A program made the translations under genes and the position numbers. Shown here piece after piece: positions 18,053-28,340 of a DNA stretch of 64,000 nucleotides. Under the pieces are notes generated by a model that made no database searches, was not told where the DNA came from, and saw nothing but the letters and a program-made list of their open reading frames with translations. Every line of letters starts with the position of its first letter. The first letter of the stretch is position 1. Origin of the DNA: Burkholderiaceae bacterium (GTDB lineage Bacteria > Pseudomonadota > Gammaproteobacteria > Burkholderiales > Burkholderiaceae_C); NCBI GenBank assembly GCA_004323695.1, contig SCRU01000173.1, positions 1-64,000 on the forward strand. Reading direction: 5' to 3'.

Positions 18053-18092
18053 AATATCTGTCCAATACCTGATATTGATTCAACGATATATT
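18053..18092. promoter_or_regulatory. Candidate LysR operator between gcdH and its divergent regulator
   Basis: AATATC (18053-18058), N12, GATATT (18071-18076): a dyad of LysR-box geometry, followed by a second GATAT at 18085. It lies just before the LysR start and within 150 bp of gcdH. The A+T content is high compared with the flanks. Confidence 0.45.
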
Positions 18093-18102
18093 ATTCATAT
18101 TC

Positions 18103-19005
18103 ATGGAATTCCGGCACCTGCGCTATTTCCTGGTTCTGGCCGAAGAACTGCACTTCGGCCGCGCGGCGCGGCGCCTGTCGATTTCACAGCCGCCGCTGTC
18201 GCTGAACATCCAGCAGCTGGAAGCCTCTGTCGGCGCCCGGCTCTTCACCCGCAACAGCAAGCAGGTCGCACTCACCGCTGCGGGCCAGGCTTTTTTACCG
18301 GCGGCGCGTGCGCTGCTCGAGCAGGCGGCGCAGGCGGCCGGCCACGCCCGCGATGTCGGCCAGGGCATGGCCGGCAGCCTCGCGATCGGCTTTACCGGCA
18401 CCATGCTGTACAGCGGCCTGCCGAAGATCCTGGAGCGCTTTCAGGCCCGCCATCCCTTGCTGCGGCTGATGCTCAAGGAGCTCAGCTCGAACGAGCAGCT
18501 GCTTGAACTGGCACAGGACCGGCTGGACCTGGGCTTTGTGCACACCACGCGCGTGCCGCCCGAATTGAGCGAAATCCTGGTGGCCAGCCAGGCCTTTGTC
18601 TGCTGCCTGCCTGCCGGCCATGCACTGGCGCGCAAGCGCACGCTGTCGCTTTCTCAATTGCAGGGCCAGCCCTTTGCCGTCGTGTCGCGCACAGTGTCGC
18701 CCGACTACCATGAGCAGATCATGGCCATCTGCACCGGAGCCGGCTTTTACCCGGAGATACGCTATGAATTGCGGCATTGGCTCAGCGTGGTATCGCTGGT
18801 GTCGCAAGGCATGGGTGTGGCCCTGGTGCCGGCGGCCTTGCAGCAATCGGCGCTGGCCGGCACGGCGTTCGTGCCGCTGGACATGGCCACCGCAGCTTAC
18901 GATACCCATTGCCTGTGGAAAGCCAGTCGCGACAATCCGGCGCTGGCGGCATTTGTCAGTGCAGTGCGCGCGGCATCCCACCCGTCGCGCGGGAACGTGC
19001 GCTGA
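18103..19005 (+). CDS. LysR-family transcriptional regulator
   Basis: 300 residues. The winged helix at 1-60 (MEFRHLRYFLVLAEELHFGRAARRLSISQ) is typical LTTR; an effector-binding domain follows from about 90 (GSLAIGFTGTMLY, GMGVALVPAAL). It is similar in layout to the BenM/CatM/CbnR subgroup, which often respond to aromatic or acyl-CoA intermediates. It is transcribed away from gcdH with a dyad in between, so control of gcdH is likely but inferred. msrA follows 40 bp later on the same strand. Confidence 0.88.
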   Translation: MEFRHLRYFLVLAEELHFGRAARRLSISQPPLSLNIQQLEASVGARLFTRNSKQVALTAAGQAFLPAARALLEQAAQAAGHARDVGQGMAGSLAIGFTGTMLYSGLPKILERFQARHPLLRLMLKELSSNEQLLELAQDRLDLGFVHTTRVPPELSEILVASQAFVCCLPAGHALARKRTLSLSQLQGQPFAVVSRTVSPDYHEQIMAICTGAGFYPEIRYELRHWLSVVSLVSQGMGVALVPAALQQSALAGTAFVPLDMATAAYDTHCLWKASRDNPALAAFVSAVRAASHPSRGNVR

Positions 19006-19045
19006 GGCCACGAGTGAGACGAGTCAACCCCCAAGGAGTATCGAC

Positions 19046-19585
19046 ATGAGCGATTTGCAAACCATCACCCTGGCCGGCGGCTGCTTCTGGTGCACCGAAG
19101 CCGTGTACGTCAAGGTGCGCGGCGTCACTGACGTTGAATCCGGCTACAGCAACGGCCACACGAAAAATCCGAGTTACGAGCAGGTCTGCGGCGGCGACAC
19201 CGGGCACGCCGAGGTGGTCAAGCTGACCTACGATCCGTCCCAGATCAGCGTGCGCGAGATTCTGGAGATCTTCTTCGTGGTGCACGACGCGACCACGCTG
19301 AACCGCCAGGGCAACGACACCGGCACGCAATACCGCAGCGGCATCTACTGGTCGACGCCCGAACAAAAGCAGGTGGCCGACGACATGATCCACCAGATGA
19401 CCCGGGACAAGGTGCTTGGCGCGCCCATCGTGACCGAGGTGCTGCCGCTGTCCAACTACTGGCCGGCCGAGGACTACCACCAGGACTTCTACGAGAAGAA
19501 TCCGAACCAGGGTTACTGCGTGGCCGTGGCCGGCCCGAAGGTGGCGAGGTTCCGCAAGACGTTTGCGGATCGCGTGAAGACCTGA
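19046..19585 (+). CDS. msrA: Peptide methionine sulfoxide reductase MsrA
   Basis: 179 residues. It reduces methionine-S-sulfoxide in proteins. Active-site motif GGCFWCTE carries the nucleophilic Cys; the substrate-pocket GYSNGHTKNPSYEQVCGGDTGH and FFVVHDATTLNRQGNDTGTQYRS are fully conserved. The C-terminus contains NQGYCVAV with a possible recycling Cys. ATG 19046 sits eight bases after AAGGAG, and the track's 329-residue frame before it is antisense/overlap with lysR. It is probably read with its own start 40 bp after lysR. Confidence 0.95.
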   Translation: MSDLQTITLAGGCFWCTEAVYVKVRGVTDVESGYSNGHTKNPSYEQVCGGDTGHAEVVKLTYDPSQISVREILEIFFVVHDATTLNRQGNDTGTQYRSGIYWSTPEQKQVADDMIHQMTRDKVLGAPIVTEVLPLSNYWPAEDYHQDFYEKNPNQGYCVAVAGPKVARFRKTFADRVKT

Positions 19586-19594
19586 GCCACGCGC

Positions 19595-20245
19595 CTAGGG
19601 CGCCAGCCGCTCGCGCAACCAGCCACCACCGCTCTCTGTCGTATAGCGCAGGCGGTCATGGAGCCGGCTCTTGCGGCCCTGCCAGAACTCCCAGGTGTCA
19701 GGCACGAGGCGAAAGCCGCCCCAGTGCGGCGGGCGCGGCGGCTTGAGCAGAAACTTCGCGCCGTAGCGGGCGGCGTTGGCGACCAGTACGCTGCGCCCCG
19801 CGATCACCTGGCTTTGCGGACTGGCCCAGGCGCCGATGCGCGAATCGAGCGGGCGGCTGTCGAAGTAGGTGTCGCTTTCTTCGTCGCTGACCTTCTCGAC
19901 CAGACCTTCGATGCGCACCACGCGTTCCAGTAGGGTCCAGTGGAACTGCAGCGCCGCGTACGGATTGCCCGCCAGCTCCTGGCCCTTGCGGCTGTCGTAG
20001 TTGGTGAACCAGACGATGCCGCGCTCGTCATAGCCCTTGATCAGCACCACGCGCGTGCTGGGGCGCAGGTTGCTCGCGACCGTGGCGAGCGTCATCGCAT
20101 TGGGCTCGGGCACTTCGGCGGCGATGGCTTCGGTCAGCCACTGGTCGAACTGCCTGAGCGGGTCGGCGTGCGAGGCGTCTTCACCGAGCTCGGCGCGCTC
20201 GTAGCTTTTGCGCAGGTCGGCAATGTGGGCGGCGGTGTTTGTCAT
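19595..20245 (-). CDS. pdxH: Pyridoxamine 5'-phosphate oxidase
   Basis: 216 residues, FMN enzyme making pyridoxal phosphate from PNP or PMP. It shows [10 protein letters not shown] at the N-terminus, [23 protein letters not shown] in the FMN site, and the C-terminal [25 protein letters not shown], diagnostic for PdxH. I use ATG 20245 rather than the track's 20311. A TATACT hexamer (20252-20257 on the opposite strand) ends seven bases before this ATG, so the transcript could be nearly leaderless; no close Shine-Dalgarno is seen. It is divergent from the MobA-like gene. Confidence 0.93.
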   Translation of the reverse strand: MTNTAAHIADLRKSYERAELGEDASHADPLRQFDQWLTEAIAAEVPEPNAMTLATVASNLRPSTRVVLIKGYDERGIVWFTNYDSRKGQELAGNPYAALQFHWTLLERVVRIEGLVEKVSDEESDTYFDSRPLDSRIGAWASPQSQVIAGRSVLVANAARYGAKFLLKPPRPPHWGGFRLVPDTWEFWQGRKSRLHDRLRYTTESGGGWLRERLAP

Positions 20246-20316
20246 ACTGGCAGTATAGAAACTCCGCCTTCCATTCGGGCGCGCGTGCGGCGCGGCCGCG
20301 CGGGCCGGCAACTCAG

Positions 20317-20850
20317 ATGCAACAACCCACCATCCTGGTGCTCGCCTCCGGCCGCGGCGAGCGCTTCAAAGCCTCGGGCGGCACCGTGCACAAGCTGCAG
20401 GCGCTGCTGGCCGGCAAGACCGTGCTGGAGCGCACGCTCGAAGCGGTGCGGGCGAGCGGCCTGCCCTGGCATCTGGAGAACGCGGGGCATCCGGGCATGG
20501 GCGATTCGATTGCCGCTGCGGTCGGCGCGACACGGAGTGCGGCCGGCTGGCTGATTCTGCCGGCGGATTTGCCACTGATTCGGGCGACGACGCTGCAACA
20601 GGTGGCGATGGCGCTGCAGGCCCATGAGGTGGCCGTGCCGGTGTTTCAAGGCCGCCGCGGCCATCCGGTGGGGTTTGGTGCCGCGTGCGGCCCCGCGCTG
20701 CTGGATTTGAAGGGAAACAACGGCGCGGCCCAAGTTGTTCGTTTACATGAAGCTATCGAATTGATAGTTGACGATATCGGCTGCGTGGCCGACATCGATA
20801 CCGTTGACGATCTGACGCGGGCCGAGGCGCTGCTGGACAGAGCCGGCTGA
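20317..20850 (+). CDS. MobA/MocA-like nucleotidyltransferase
   Basis: 177 residues of the NTP_transf_3 family. The N-terminal [16 protein letters not shown] is the nucleotide loop, followed by [28 protein letters not shown] holds the metal-binding Asp; [10 protein letters not shown] and the C-terminal DIDTVDDL complete the pattern seen in MocA/MobA/YgfJ proteins that attach CMP or GMP to molybdopterin. No xanthine dehydrogenase or Mo-cofactor genes are adjacent, so molybdenum use is inferred from family only. Residues about 139-155 ([15 protein letters not shown]) lie in an A+T-rich patch. ATG 20317; the track's 20239 is upstream of it. Confidence 0.8.
   Translation: MQQPTILVLASGRGERFKASGGTVHKLQALLAGKTVLERTLEAVRASGLPWHLENAGHPGMGDSIAAAVGATRSAAGWLILPADLPLIRATTLQQVAMALQAHEVAVPVFQGRRGHPVGFGAACGPALLDLKGNNGAAQVVRLHEAIELIVDDIGCVADIDTVDDLTRAEALLDRAG
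20731..20780. repeat. A+T-rich repeat patch inside the MobA-like gene
   Basis: GAAGCTATCGAATTGATAGTTGACG includes an inverted GCTATC/GATAGT pair and is read in frame. It is shorter than the rarA and waaA patches and possibly eroded. Confidence 0.4.
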
Positions 20851-20868
20851 CGCGCGCAAATCGCCGAC

Positions 20869-21480
20869 TCAGCGCGCGGGCGGCGGCGCGTCGGGCTCGC
20901 CTGCCAACGCCAGCAGCCGCGCCAGCGTACGGTCATGGATGCCCTGCGCGCGCAGGCTATGCAGCGTCTGGCGCGCGTAGTCCTGCGTGCTGCCGTAGCG
21001 CCCGTGCGAGCGCCCAAAGATGTCCCGGTACTGTGCCGGCGTCAGTTCCCCGGTAAAGCTCGGGCTGCGGCGCGATAGCGTGAACGCGAGCGCGCGAATC
21101 GGTCCTTGCGGCGTGCGGCAGTGCAGCCAGCGCGGGTCGTACACACCGGTCACCATCTCGCGCAGCCACAGGGTCGCCAGCACATCGGCGGCCTCCTGGC
21201 GGCGCACCCGGAATGCCATGCCCTGGCAACTGCCCCCGGAGAGCAGCGCGAACACCAGGCCCGGACATTCGGGCGTGCCGCGGTTGATGCGGCTCCACAT
21301 CTTGAGCGCGCGGTGCCAGCCCTGCACCCGCGCGATGCGCTGCTCGGCAAAATCGAAGTCCGGTCGCCAGATCAGCGAGGCATAGCCAAAAATCCAGAGG
21401 TCCGACCGGCCGCCCCAGGCGGCCAGCGCCTGCGCCAGCATGGGAGCGGGGTCGCGCACGGGTATCAGCGGTCCAGCCAT
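20869..21480 (-). CDS. ChaC-like gamma-glutamylcyclotransferase family protein
   Basis: 203 residues. LWIFGYASLIWRPDFDF is the conserved YGSLIW-type loop of ChaC/GGCT enzymes, which split glutathione to 5-oxoproline and Cys-Gly; here GYASLIW. WHRALKMWSRINRGTPECPGLVFALLSGG and the catalytic-Glu region around YDPRWL follow the ChaC pattern. It is cytoplasmic. ATG 21480 (MAGPLIPVRDP) is preferred over 21561, which would overlap the edd control region. It is divergent from edd. Confidence 0.83.
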   Translation of the reverse strand: MAGPLIPVRDPAPMLAQALAAWGGRSDLWIFGYASLIWRPDFDFAEQRIARVQGWHRALKMWSRINRGTPECPGLVFALLSGGSCQGMAFRVRRQEAADVLATLWLREMVTGVYDPRWLHCRTPQGPIRALAFTLSRRSPSFTGELTPAQYRDIFGRSHGRYGSTQDYARQTLHSLRAQGIHDRTLARLLALAGEPDAPPPAR

Positions 21481-21528
21481 GCCCCGCACTTTACACAGCG
21501 CACGGCGATGTCGCTGCCCCGGGCTGAT

Positions 21529-21551
21529 TTGGTAACCCATTGGTAACCCAT
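21529..21551. repeat. Tandem TTGGTAACCCAT repeats upstream of edd
   Basis: TTTGGTAACCCATTGGTAACCCA carries two head-to-tail copies of TGGTAACCCAT with an 11-bp period, about one helical turn, so both copies face the same side of the DNA. A partial inverted GTTACCAAT follows at 21601. Likely regulator-binding half-sites. Confidence 0.5.
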
Positions 21552-21590
21552 TTCCGGCCACGGATCGCCAGTTCGGGAGTACGATGGCGG

Positions 21591-21608
21591 TTGTAATTTA
21601 GTTACCAA
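21591..21608. promoter_or_regulatory. HexR-like operator of edd-eda
   Basis: TTGTAATTTAGTTACCAA is an imperfect palindrome close to the proteobacterial HexR pattern (TGTARTWWWYTACA). HexR is the KDPG-responsive repressor of Entner-Doudoroff genes. It lies 16 bp before the edd ATG. No hexR gene is in this window. Confidence 0.55.
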
Positions 21609-21623
21609 TATGCGGGTGAACAG

Positions 21624-23521
<1,898 letters not shown>

Positions 23522-23531
<10 letters not shown>

Positions 23532-24163
23532 TACAGACGTTGACGGCGCTGCAGGTGATGCAGGACGCCCCGGTGATTCCGGTGATCGTGCTGACCGACA
23601 CCCGGCACGCCGTGCCGATGGCGCGCGCGCTGGTGGCCGGCGGCATCCGCATGCTGGAGATCACGCTGCGCACGCGCGAGGCACTGGCCTGCATGGAGCT
23701 GATTGCGCGCGAGGTGCCGGAGGCCGTGGTGGGCGCGGGCACCGTGCGCAGCGCCGCCGACGCGCAGGCTGCGGCGATGGCCGGCGCGCGCTTTGCGGTG
23801 AGCCCCGGCTACACCCATGCGGTCGGCCACGCCTGCCGCGACCTGCACCTGCCGCTGCTGCCGGGGGTCGCGACCGGCAGCGAGATCCTGATGGCGCAGG
23901 AAGACGGGCTCACCGAACTCAAGTTCTTCCCCGCCATGCAGGCCGGCGGCGCCGCCATGCTCAAGGCCTGGAGCGGCCCATTCGGCGACGTGCGGTTCTG
24001 CCCGACGGGCGGCGTCACGCTCGGTAATGCGCCCGATCTGCTAGCGCTACCCAATGTGGCCTGCGTGGGCGGCTCGTGGCTGGTGCCGGGCGATGCGCTG
24101 GCCCAAGGCGACTGGGCGCGCATTGAGACGCTGGCGCGTGAAGCGGCGCAACTTGCGCGTTGA
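23522..24163 (+). CDS. eda: KDPG/KHG aldolase
   Basis: 213 residues, class I aldolase cleaving 2-keto-3-deoxy-6-phosphogluconate to pyruvate and glyceraldehyde 3-phosphate. It shows the catalytic Glu in RMLEITLRT, the Schiff-base Lys in LTELKFFPA, and the phosphate-binding CPTGGV and GGSWLVP. ATG 23522 lies inside the end of edd (ATGGCTGTAA), with GAAGGAGCC as ribosome-binding site; the track start 23396 is an upstream shadow. Second and last gene of edd-eda; the MFS gene converges on it with six bases between stops. Confidence 0.95.
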
Positions 24164-24169
24164 GGAAGT

Positions 24170-25597
24170 TCAGGATGAATCGGTCAGACCCAGCGGCGGC
24201 GCGATGTCTTCGAGTGACCGGCGCTCGGCATCGACCGCAAAGCGCAGTGCGATCAGCCCGGCGCCGATGACCAGCACGGCGCCGATCGCGTAGCCGGCCG
24301 CGACGGCGCCGCGCTGGCCGGTTTCGATCAGCAGGCCGAATAGCACCGGCGCCGCGAAGCCGCCCATACCGGTTCCCACCGCGTAGAAAAGCGCAATTGC
24401 AAGTGCGCGCATCTCGAGCGGAAAAACCTCGCTGACCGTCAGATAGGCCGAGCTGGCCGCCGCCGACGCCAGAAAGAAAACCACCGACCAGCACAAGGTC
24501 TGGCTGGCTGCGTTCAGCCAGTCCAGCATGAAGGCCCCGCCCGTGAGCGCAAGCCCGACGCCCGACAGTCCGTAAGTCAACGCGATCATCCGGCGCCGTC
24601 CGATGCGATCGAATAGCGGGCCCAACAGCACGGGGCCCAGGACGTTGCCGAGCGCGAAGGGAAAGATGTACAGCGCCACACGTCCGTCAGGCACGCCGTA
24701 AAAGCGCGTGAGAACCAGCGCATAGGTAAAGAAAATGGCGTTATAGAAGAAGGCCTGTGAAATCATCAACGCGAGCGCGACCCCGCTGCGTTGCCGATAC
24801 TGCCGCAGCAGCACCCGTGCCACTTGCCGCATCGAGGGTGCCGCCTGCTGCACAAAGCGAAGCTGCGTGGTTACGGGCGGCAGGGGACCCCGCTGCGCGG
24901 TCACGCTGGCCTCGATGCCTTCGATGATGCGGTTGGCCTCTTGCGCGCGTCCGTGCGCCACGAGCCAGCGAGGGCTTTCGGGCAGGTCGCGGCGTACCCG
25001 GAGGATAGCGATAGCCAGTAGTGCCCCGAGCGCAAAACCGGCGCGCCAGCCAAGCACCGGACCCAGCACGCGGGGATCGAGCAGCAGCAGGCTGAAACCT
25101 GCCCCAAGCGCCGCGCCGATCCAGAAGCTGCCGTTGATCGCCAGGTTGACCCGGCCGCGCACCCGGGCCGGGATCAGTTCGTCGATGGCGGAGTTGATGG
25201 CCGCGTATTCGCCGCCGATGCCCAGCCCCGTGAGGACGCGGCACACCGCAAAGACGAAAAAGTCGGGCGAGAGGGCGGTTGCCAGCGTCGCGGCCGCATA
25301 CACCGCGAGGGTCGCCAGAAACAGCTTCTTGCGCCCGAGCCGGTCGGCCAGCCGGCCGAACAATAGTGCACCGGCCACGGCGCCGCCCACGTAGAGCGAG
25401 CCCGCGCCGCCCACCTGCGCCGCCGTTAGGGCCAGGGTGTCGGGTCGTTCCAGTACCGAACCCATGGAGCCGACCAGCGTGACCTCGAGTCCGTCGAGTA
25501 TCCAGGCCACGCCGAGCGCGACTACCACCCGCCAGTGCCAGCGCGACCACGGCAGGCGGTCGAGGCGGGCCGGAATGTCGGTGTGGGTCACGGTCAT
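24170..25597 (-). CDS. MFS transporter, sugar/organic-acid porter type
   Basis: 475-residue inner-membrane carrier with twelve hydrophobic segments. It shows GRLADRLGRKKLF between TM2 and TM3, PESPRWLVAHGRAQEANRI after TM6 and GPLFDRIGRRRMI in the second half, the marks of the sugar porter/metabolite-proton symporter type. Asp in WILDGLEVTLVG of TM1 is typical of aromatic-acid and related symporters (AAHS/MHS-like), so substrate remains open. It is convergent with eda and divergent from the DUF2501 gene. Confidence 0.87.
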   Translation of the reverse strand: MTVTHTDIPARLDRLPWSRWHWRVVVALGVAWILDGLEVTLVGSMGSVLERPDTLALTAAQVGGAGSLYVGGAVAGALLFGRLADRLGRKKLFLATLAVYAAATLATALSPDFFVFAVCRVLTGLGIGGEYAAINSAIDELIPARVRGRVNLAINGSFWIGAALGAGFSLLLLDPRVLGPVLGWRAGFALGALLAIAILRVRRDLPESPRWLVAHGRAQEANRIIEGIEASVTAQRGPLPPVTTQLRFVQQAAPSMRQVARVLLRQYRQRSGVALALMISQAFFYNAIFFTYALVLTRFYGVPDGRVALYIFPFALGNVLGPVLLGPLFDRIGRRRMIALTYGLSGVGLALTGGAFMLDWLNAASQTLCWSVVFFLASAAASSAYLTVSEVFPLEMRALAIALFYAVGTGMGGFAAPVLFGLLIETGQRGAVAAGYAIGAVLVIGAGLIALRFAVDAERRSLEDIAPPLGLTDSS

Positions 25598-25675
25598 GTT
25601 GCGTGTCTCCGCGTTGGCTCCATGTCGTGGAGTCGCTATAGTGGACTACTGTCGGTCAACCCAAGGAGTTCGAAA

Positions 25676-26164
25676 ATGAAAGCACGCCTCAATCCCGCCA
25701 CGATCGGTGCCATCCTGCTCGTCGCCTCCTTGCCATTCTCGGCCGCCCACGCGCAATTGAGCGGGCTGCTCAAGCAGGGGGAGGGTGGCGGATTGTCCGG
25801 CGCCCTCGGGAACCTGGGGGGTGGCAGTAACGGAACCAGTGGCGCGGGCGGCATCGCAGGCGCATTGTCAGGCGGCTCGATGCTCTCCGGCAGTTCCAGC
25901 AACGTCGCCGGCCTGCTGGAGTTCTGCATCAAGAACAACTACCTCAGCGGCAACAGCGTGGCTTCGGTGAAGAACTCGCTGATGAGCAAACTGCCCGGCG
26001 GCTCCGCGTCGGCCTCTTCGGACAGCGGCTACACCAATGGTGCCAAGGGCATCCTGAGCGGCAGCAACGGCAGCCAGCTCGACCTGAGCGGAGGCGGCCT
26101 GAAGGAGAAGATCACGAAGCAGGTCTGCGACAAGGTCCTCGCCCAGGGCAAATCCATGTTGTGA
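25676..26164 (+). CDS. DUF2501 family secreted protein (YjjA-like)
   Basis: 162 residues with an N-terminal signal peptide (IGAILLVASLPFSAAHAQ), so exported to the periplasm. The middle is a Gly/Ser-rich low-complexity tract, followed by NVAGLLEFCIKNNYLSG and a C-terminal helical part ITKQVCDKVLAQGKSML with one more Cys; the two Cys could pair. This matches DUF2501, of unknown role. ATG 25676 with AAGGAG eight bases upstream; a TATAGT hexamer at about 25637 may be its -10. Confidence 0.85.
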   Translation: MKARLNPATIGAILLVASLPFSAAHAQLSGLLKQGEGGGLSGALGNLGGGSNGTSGAGGIAGALSGGSMLSGSSSNVAGLLEFCIKNNYLSGNSVASVKNSLMSKLPGGSASASSDSGYTNGAKGILSGSNGSQLDLSGGGLKEKITKQVCDKVLAQGKSML

Positions 26165-26189
26165 GCCGGTTGGGCTCGATGCAATACCC

Positions 26190-26255
26190 GGTTTCAGATA
26201 CAAAATAGGGTGTCGACCCTTATTCAGAATAGATAGTTTGCTATTGAATATGGGG
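26190..26255. repeat. A+T-rich repeat patch between DUF2501 gene and gloA
   Basis: AATAGATAGTTTGCTATTGAATA holds inverted ATAG/CTAT arms like the other islands. Noncoding here. It lies in the gap between convergent genes and could also aid termination. Confidence 0.45.
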
Positions 26256-26271
26256 AACGCCGCTCTGCGAT

Positions 26272-26682
26272 TCAGCGCAATCCGCCGCCGCCCGCGTTCT
26301 CCGGGCGCTGGATCAGCTCGATCTTGTAGCCGTCCGGGTCGGTGACGAAGGCGATCACGGTGCTGCCGCCCTTGACCGGGCCGGCTTCGCGCGTGACGTT
26401 GCCGCCAGCGGCCTTGATCTTCTCGCAGGCCGCGTAGGCATCGGGCACCCCGAGCGCGATGTGGCCGTAGGCGCTACCCAGGTCATAGTGGTCCACGCCG
26501 TGGTTGTAGGTCAGTTCGATCTCGGCGTGCTCGGGGTTGTTGCCGTAGCCCACGAACGCGAGTGAGTATTTGTACTCGGGGTTCTCGGAGGTGCGCAGCA
26601 GCTTCATGCCGAGCACCTGCGTGTAGAAGTCGATGGCGCGCTGCAGGTTGCCGACGCGCAGCATGGTGTGAAGGAGTCTCAT
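26272..26682 (-). CDS. gloA: Lactoylglutathione lyase (glyoxalase I)
   Basis: 136-residue metalloenzyme isomerising the hemithioacetal of methylglyoxal and glutathione. Metal ligands fit: His in [10 protein letters not shown], Glu in [11 protein letters not shown], His in AYGHIALGV and Glu in [32 protein letters not shown] is the usual first motif. Start ATG 26682; the track's 26820 reads into the tRNA. GACTCCTT on the plus strand gives AAGGAGTC as a ribosome-binding region downstream only, so the initiation signal is weak. tRNA-Leu lies 34 bp upstream on the same strand. Confidence 0.94.
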   Translation of the reverse strand: MRLLHTMLRVGNLQRAIDFYTQVLGMKLLRTSENPEYKYSLAFVGYGNNPEHAEIELTYNHGVDHYDLGSAYGHIALGVPDAYAACEKIKAAGGNVTREAGPVKGGSTVIAFVTDPDGYKIELIQRPENAGGGGLR

Positions 26683-26716
26683 GGCGGAAGTGGGAACGTC
26701 CAATGGCGGGAGCACC

Positions 26717-26801
26717 TGGTGCCCGGGGCCGGAATCGAACCGGCACGCCTTGCGGCGGGGGATTTTGAGTCCCCTGCGTCTACCAATTTCACCACCCGGG
26801 C
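26717..26801 (-). tRNA. tRNA-Leu (anticodon CAA)
   Basis: 85 bases. The reverse strand begins GCCCGGGTGGTGAAATTGG and ends CCCGGGCACCA, so the acceptor stem pairs exactly and CCA is encoded. The anticodon arm GGGGA-CTCAAAA-TCCCC shows CAA at 34-36, decoding UUG. A long variable arm (CGCCGCAAGGCG) marks a class II tRNA as expected for Leu, and the T loop is GGTTCGATTCC. No attachment-site duplication is visible nearby. Confidence 0.95.
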
Positions 26802-26840
26802 GGCAGGAAGGAAGTCTCAAATTATGGCACAGTGCTATCC

Positions 26841-27743
26841 ATGAACTACCTCACGATTGAAGACGCCATCGGCAAAACGCCGTTGGTGGCACTGCAGCGC
26901 ATCAACGCCTCCGGCAACGCCCAGCGCGGCAATGTCGTCCTCGGCAAGCTCGAGGGCAACAACCCGGCCGGTTCGGTGAAGGACCGGCCCGCCCTGTCCA
27001 TGATCCGGCGCGCGGAGGAGCGCGGCGAGATTAAGCCCGGCGACACGCTGATCGAGGCCACCTCGGGCAACACCGGCATTGCGCTGGCCATGGCGGCCGC
27101 CGTGCGCGGCTACCGCATGGTGCTGATCATGCCGGAGGACCTGTCGGTCGAGCGCGCCCAGACCATGAAGGCGTTCGGCGCCGAGCTGATCCTGACGCCC
27201 AAGAGCGGCGGCATCGAATACTCGCGCGATCTGGCGGAAAACATGCAAAAGGACGGCAAGGGCCATGTGCTCGACCAGTTCGCGAACCTGGACAACCCGC
27301 GCATCCACTACGAGACCACGGGTCCGGAAATCTGGGCAGACACGCATGGCAAGGTGACCCATTTCGTGAGTGCCATGGGCACCACCGGCACCATCACCGG
27401 CGTGTCGCGCTTTCTGAAAGAAAAGAACCCCGGCGTCAAGGTGATCGGCGCGCAGCCGTCGGAGGGCTCCCGCATCCCCGGCATCCGCAAGTGGCCGCAG
27501 GAGTATTTGCCGAAGATTTATGACTCGACCTGTGTGGACGAGCTGATGTACGTGAGCCAGGACGAAGCCGAGGAGATGGCGCGACGCATGGCGCGCGAGG
27601 AGGGCATCTTCGCGGGCATCTCGGCGGGCGGCGCGGGCTGGGTCGCGCAGGAGATCGCCCAGCGCGAGGCGAATGCGGTCATCGTGTTCATCGTGTGCGA
27701 CCGCGGCGACCGGTATCTCTCGACCGGCGTGTTTCCCGCCTGA
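26841..27743 (+). CDS. cysM: Cysteine synthase B (O-acetylserine sulfhydrylase CysM)
   Basis: 300-residue PLP enzyme of fold type II, joining O-acetylserine with sulfide or thiosulfate. It shows [10 protein letters not shown], the PLP Lys in [10 protein letters not shown], the Asn/Ser substrate loop [11 protein letters not shown] and the phosphate loop [22 protein letters not shown] is typical of CysM rather than CysK. ATG 26841 ([11 protein letters not shown]) is chosen over the track's GTG at 26832. It is divergent from tRNA-Leu and followed by a double hairpin. Confidence 0.94.
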   Translation: MNYLTIEDAIGKTPLVALQRINASGNAQRGNVVLGKLEGNNPAGSVKDRPALSMIRRAEERGEIKPGDTLIEATSGNTGIALAMAAAVRGYRMVLIMPEDLSVERAQTMKAFGAELILTPKSGGIEYSRDLAENMQKDGKGHVLDQFANLDNPRIHYETTGPEIWADTHGKVTHFVSAMGTTGTITGVSRFLKEKNPGVKVIGAQPSEGSRIPGIRKWPQEYLPKIYDSTCVDELMYVSQDEAEEMARRMAREEGIFAGISAGGAGWVAQEIAQREANAVIVFIVCDRGDRYLSTGVFPA

Positions 27744-27747
27744 GGCC

Positions 27748-27802
27748 GTCATGCCGGACCCGATCCGGCATGCATGGATTGCGGGCCAAGCCCGCAATGA
27801 CG
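27748..27802. repeat. REP-like double hairpin
   Basis: CGTCATGCCGGACCCGATCCGGCATG and ATTGCGGGCCAAGCCCGCAAT form two adjacent stems, and the whole unit is bounded by CGTCAT and ATGACG. This two-stem pattern with GTCATTGCGGGC is a widespread intergenic repeat type in proteobacteria. It sits between cysM and the NUDIX gene and may stabilise or end the cysM mRNA. Confidence 0.7.
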
Positions 27803-27809
27803 AAGAAAA

Positions 27810-28340
27810 ATGACGCATCAATTTAAATTTTGTCCCAACTGCGCGACCCCGCTGGAGTGGATTGCCCAACTGGAGGACGGCGGCGAAAAGCAGCGGCTGC
27901 GCTGTGTGGCCTGCGGCTATACGCACTGGAACAACCCCACCCCCGTGCTGGCCGCGGTGATTGAATACCACGGTCGCATTCTGCTGGCCCGCAACGCGGC
28001 GTGGGCCGGCAAGATGTACGCGCTGATCACGGGCTTCATGGAGGCGGGCGAGACGCCCGAGGGCGGCATCGCGCGCGAGATCAAGGAAGAAACCAATCTG
28101 GATGCCGGCGCGCTTGACCTGATCGGGGTATATGACTTTCAGCGCATGAACCAGGTCATCATCGCCTATCACGCGGTGGCTGAGGGCGAGGTGCGGCTGT
28201 CACCCGAACTCGCGGATTACCGGCTGTACACCCCCGAAGAGGTGAAGTGCTGGCCGTCGAGCACCGGCTATGCGCTGGCCCGGTGGCTCAAGTCGCGCGG
28301 GCACGAGCCGCAATTCATCGAATGGCCAAAAAGTTCATGA
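27810..28340 (+). CDS. NUDIX hydrolase with N-terminal zinc ribbon
   Basis: 176 residues. An N-terminal zinc ribbon (FCPNCATP at 8-15 and LRCVACGYTHW at about 30-40) is followed by a NUDIX fold. The NUDIX box reads GFMEAGETPEGGIAREIKEETNL; the REUxEE core is intact, with Asn at the usual second Gly. This ribbon-plus-NUDIX layout is that of NADH pyrophosphatase-like proteins without their N-terminal domain, so a dinucleotide or nucleoside diphosphate substrate is likely but unproved. ATG 27810 lies eight bases after the REP-like element; AAGAAAAA serves as a weak ribosome-binding site. Confidence 0.88.
   Translation: MTHQFKFCPNCATPLEWIAQLEDGGEKQRLRCVACGYTHWNNPTPVLAAVIEYHGRILLARNAAWAGKMYALITGFMEAGETPEGGIAREIKEETNLDAGALDLIGVYDFQRMNQVIIAYHAVAEGEVRLSPELADYRLYTPEEVKCWPSSTGYALARWLKSRGHEPQFIEWPKSS

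Noticed and set aside
21529-21551. CRISPR-like array at the tandem TTGGTAACCCAT repeats
   Set aside because: Only two copies with no spacers and no cas genes anywhere in the window.
26717-26801. tRNA-Leu as an integration site of a genomic island
   Set aside because: No integrase next to it and no repeated tRNA 3' end found nearby; flanks are ordinary core genes.
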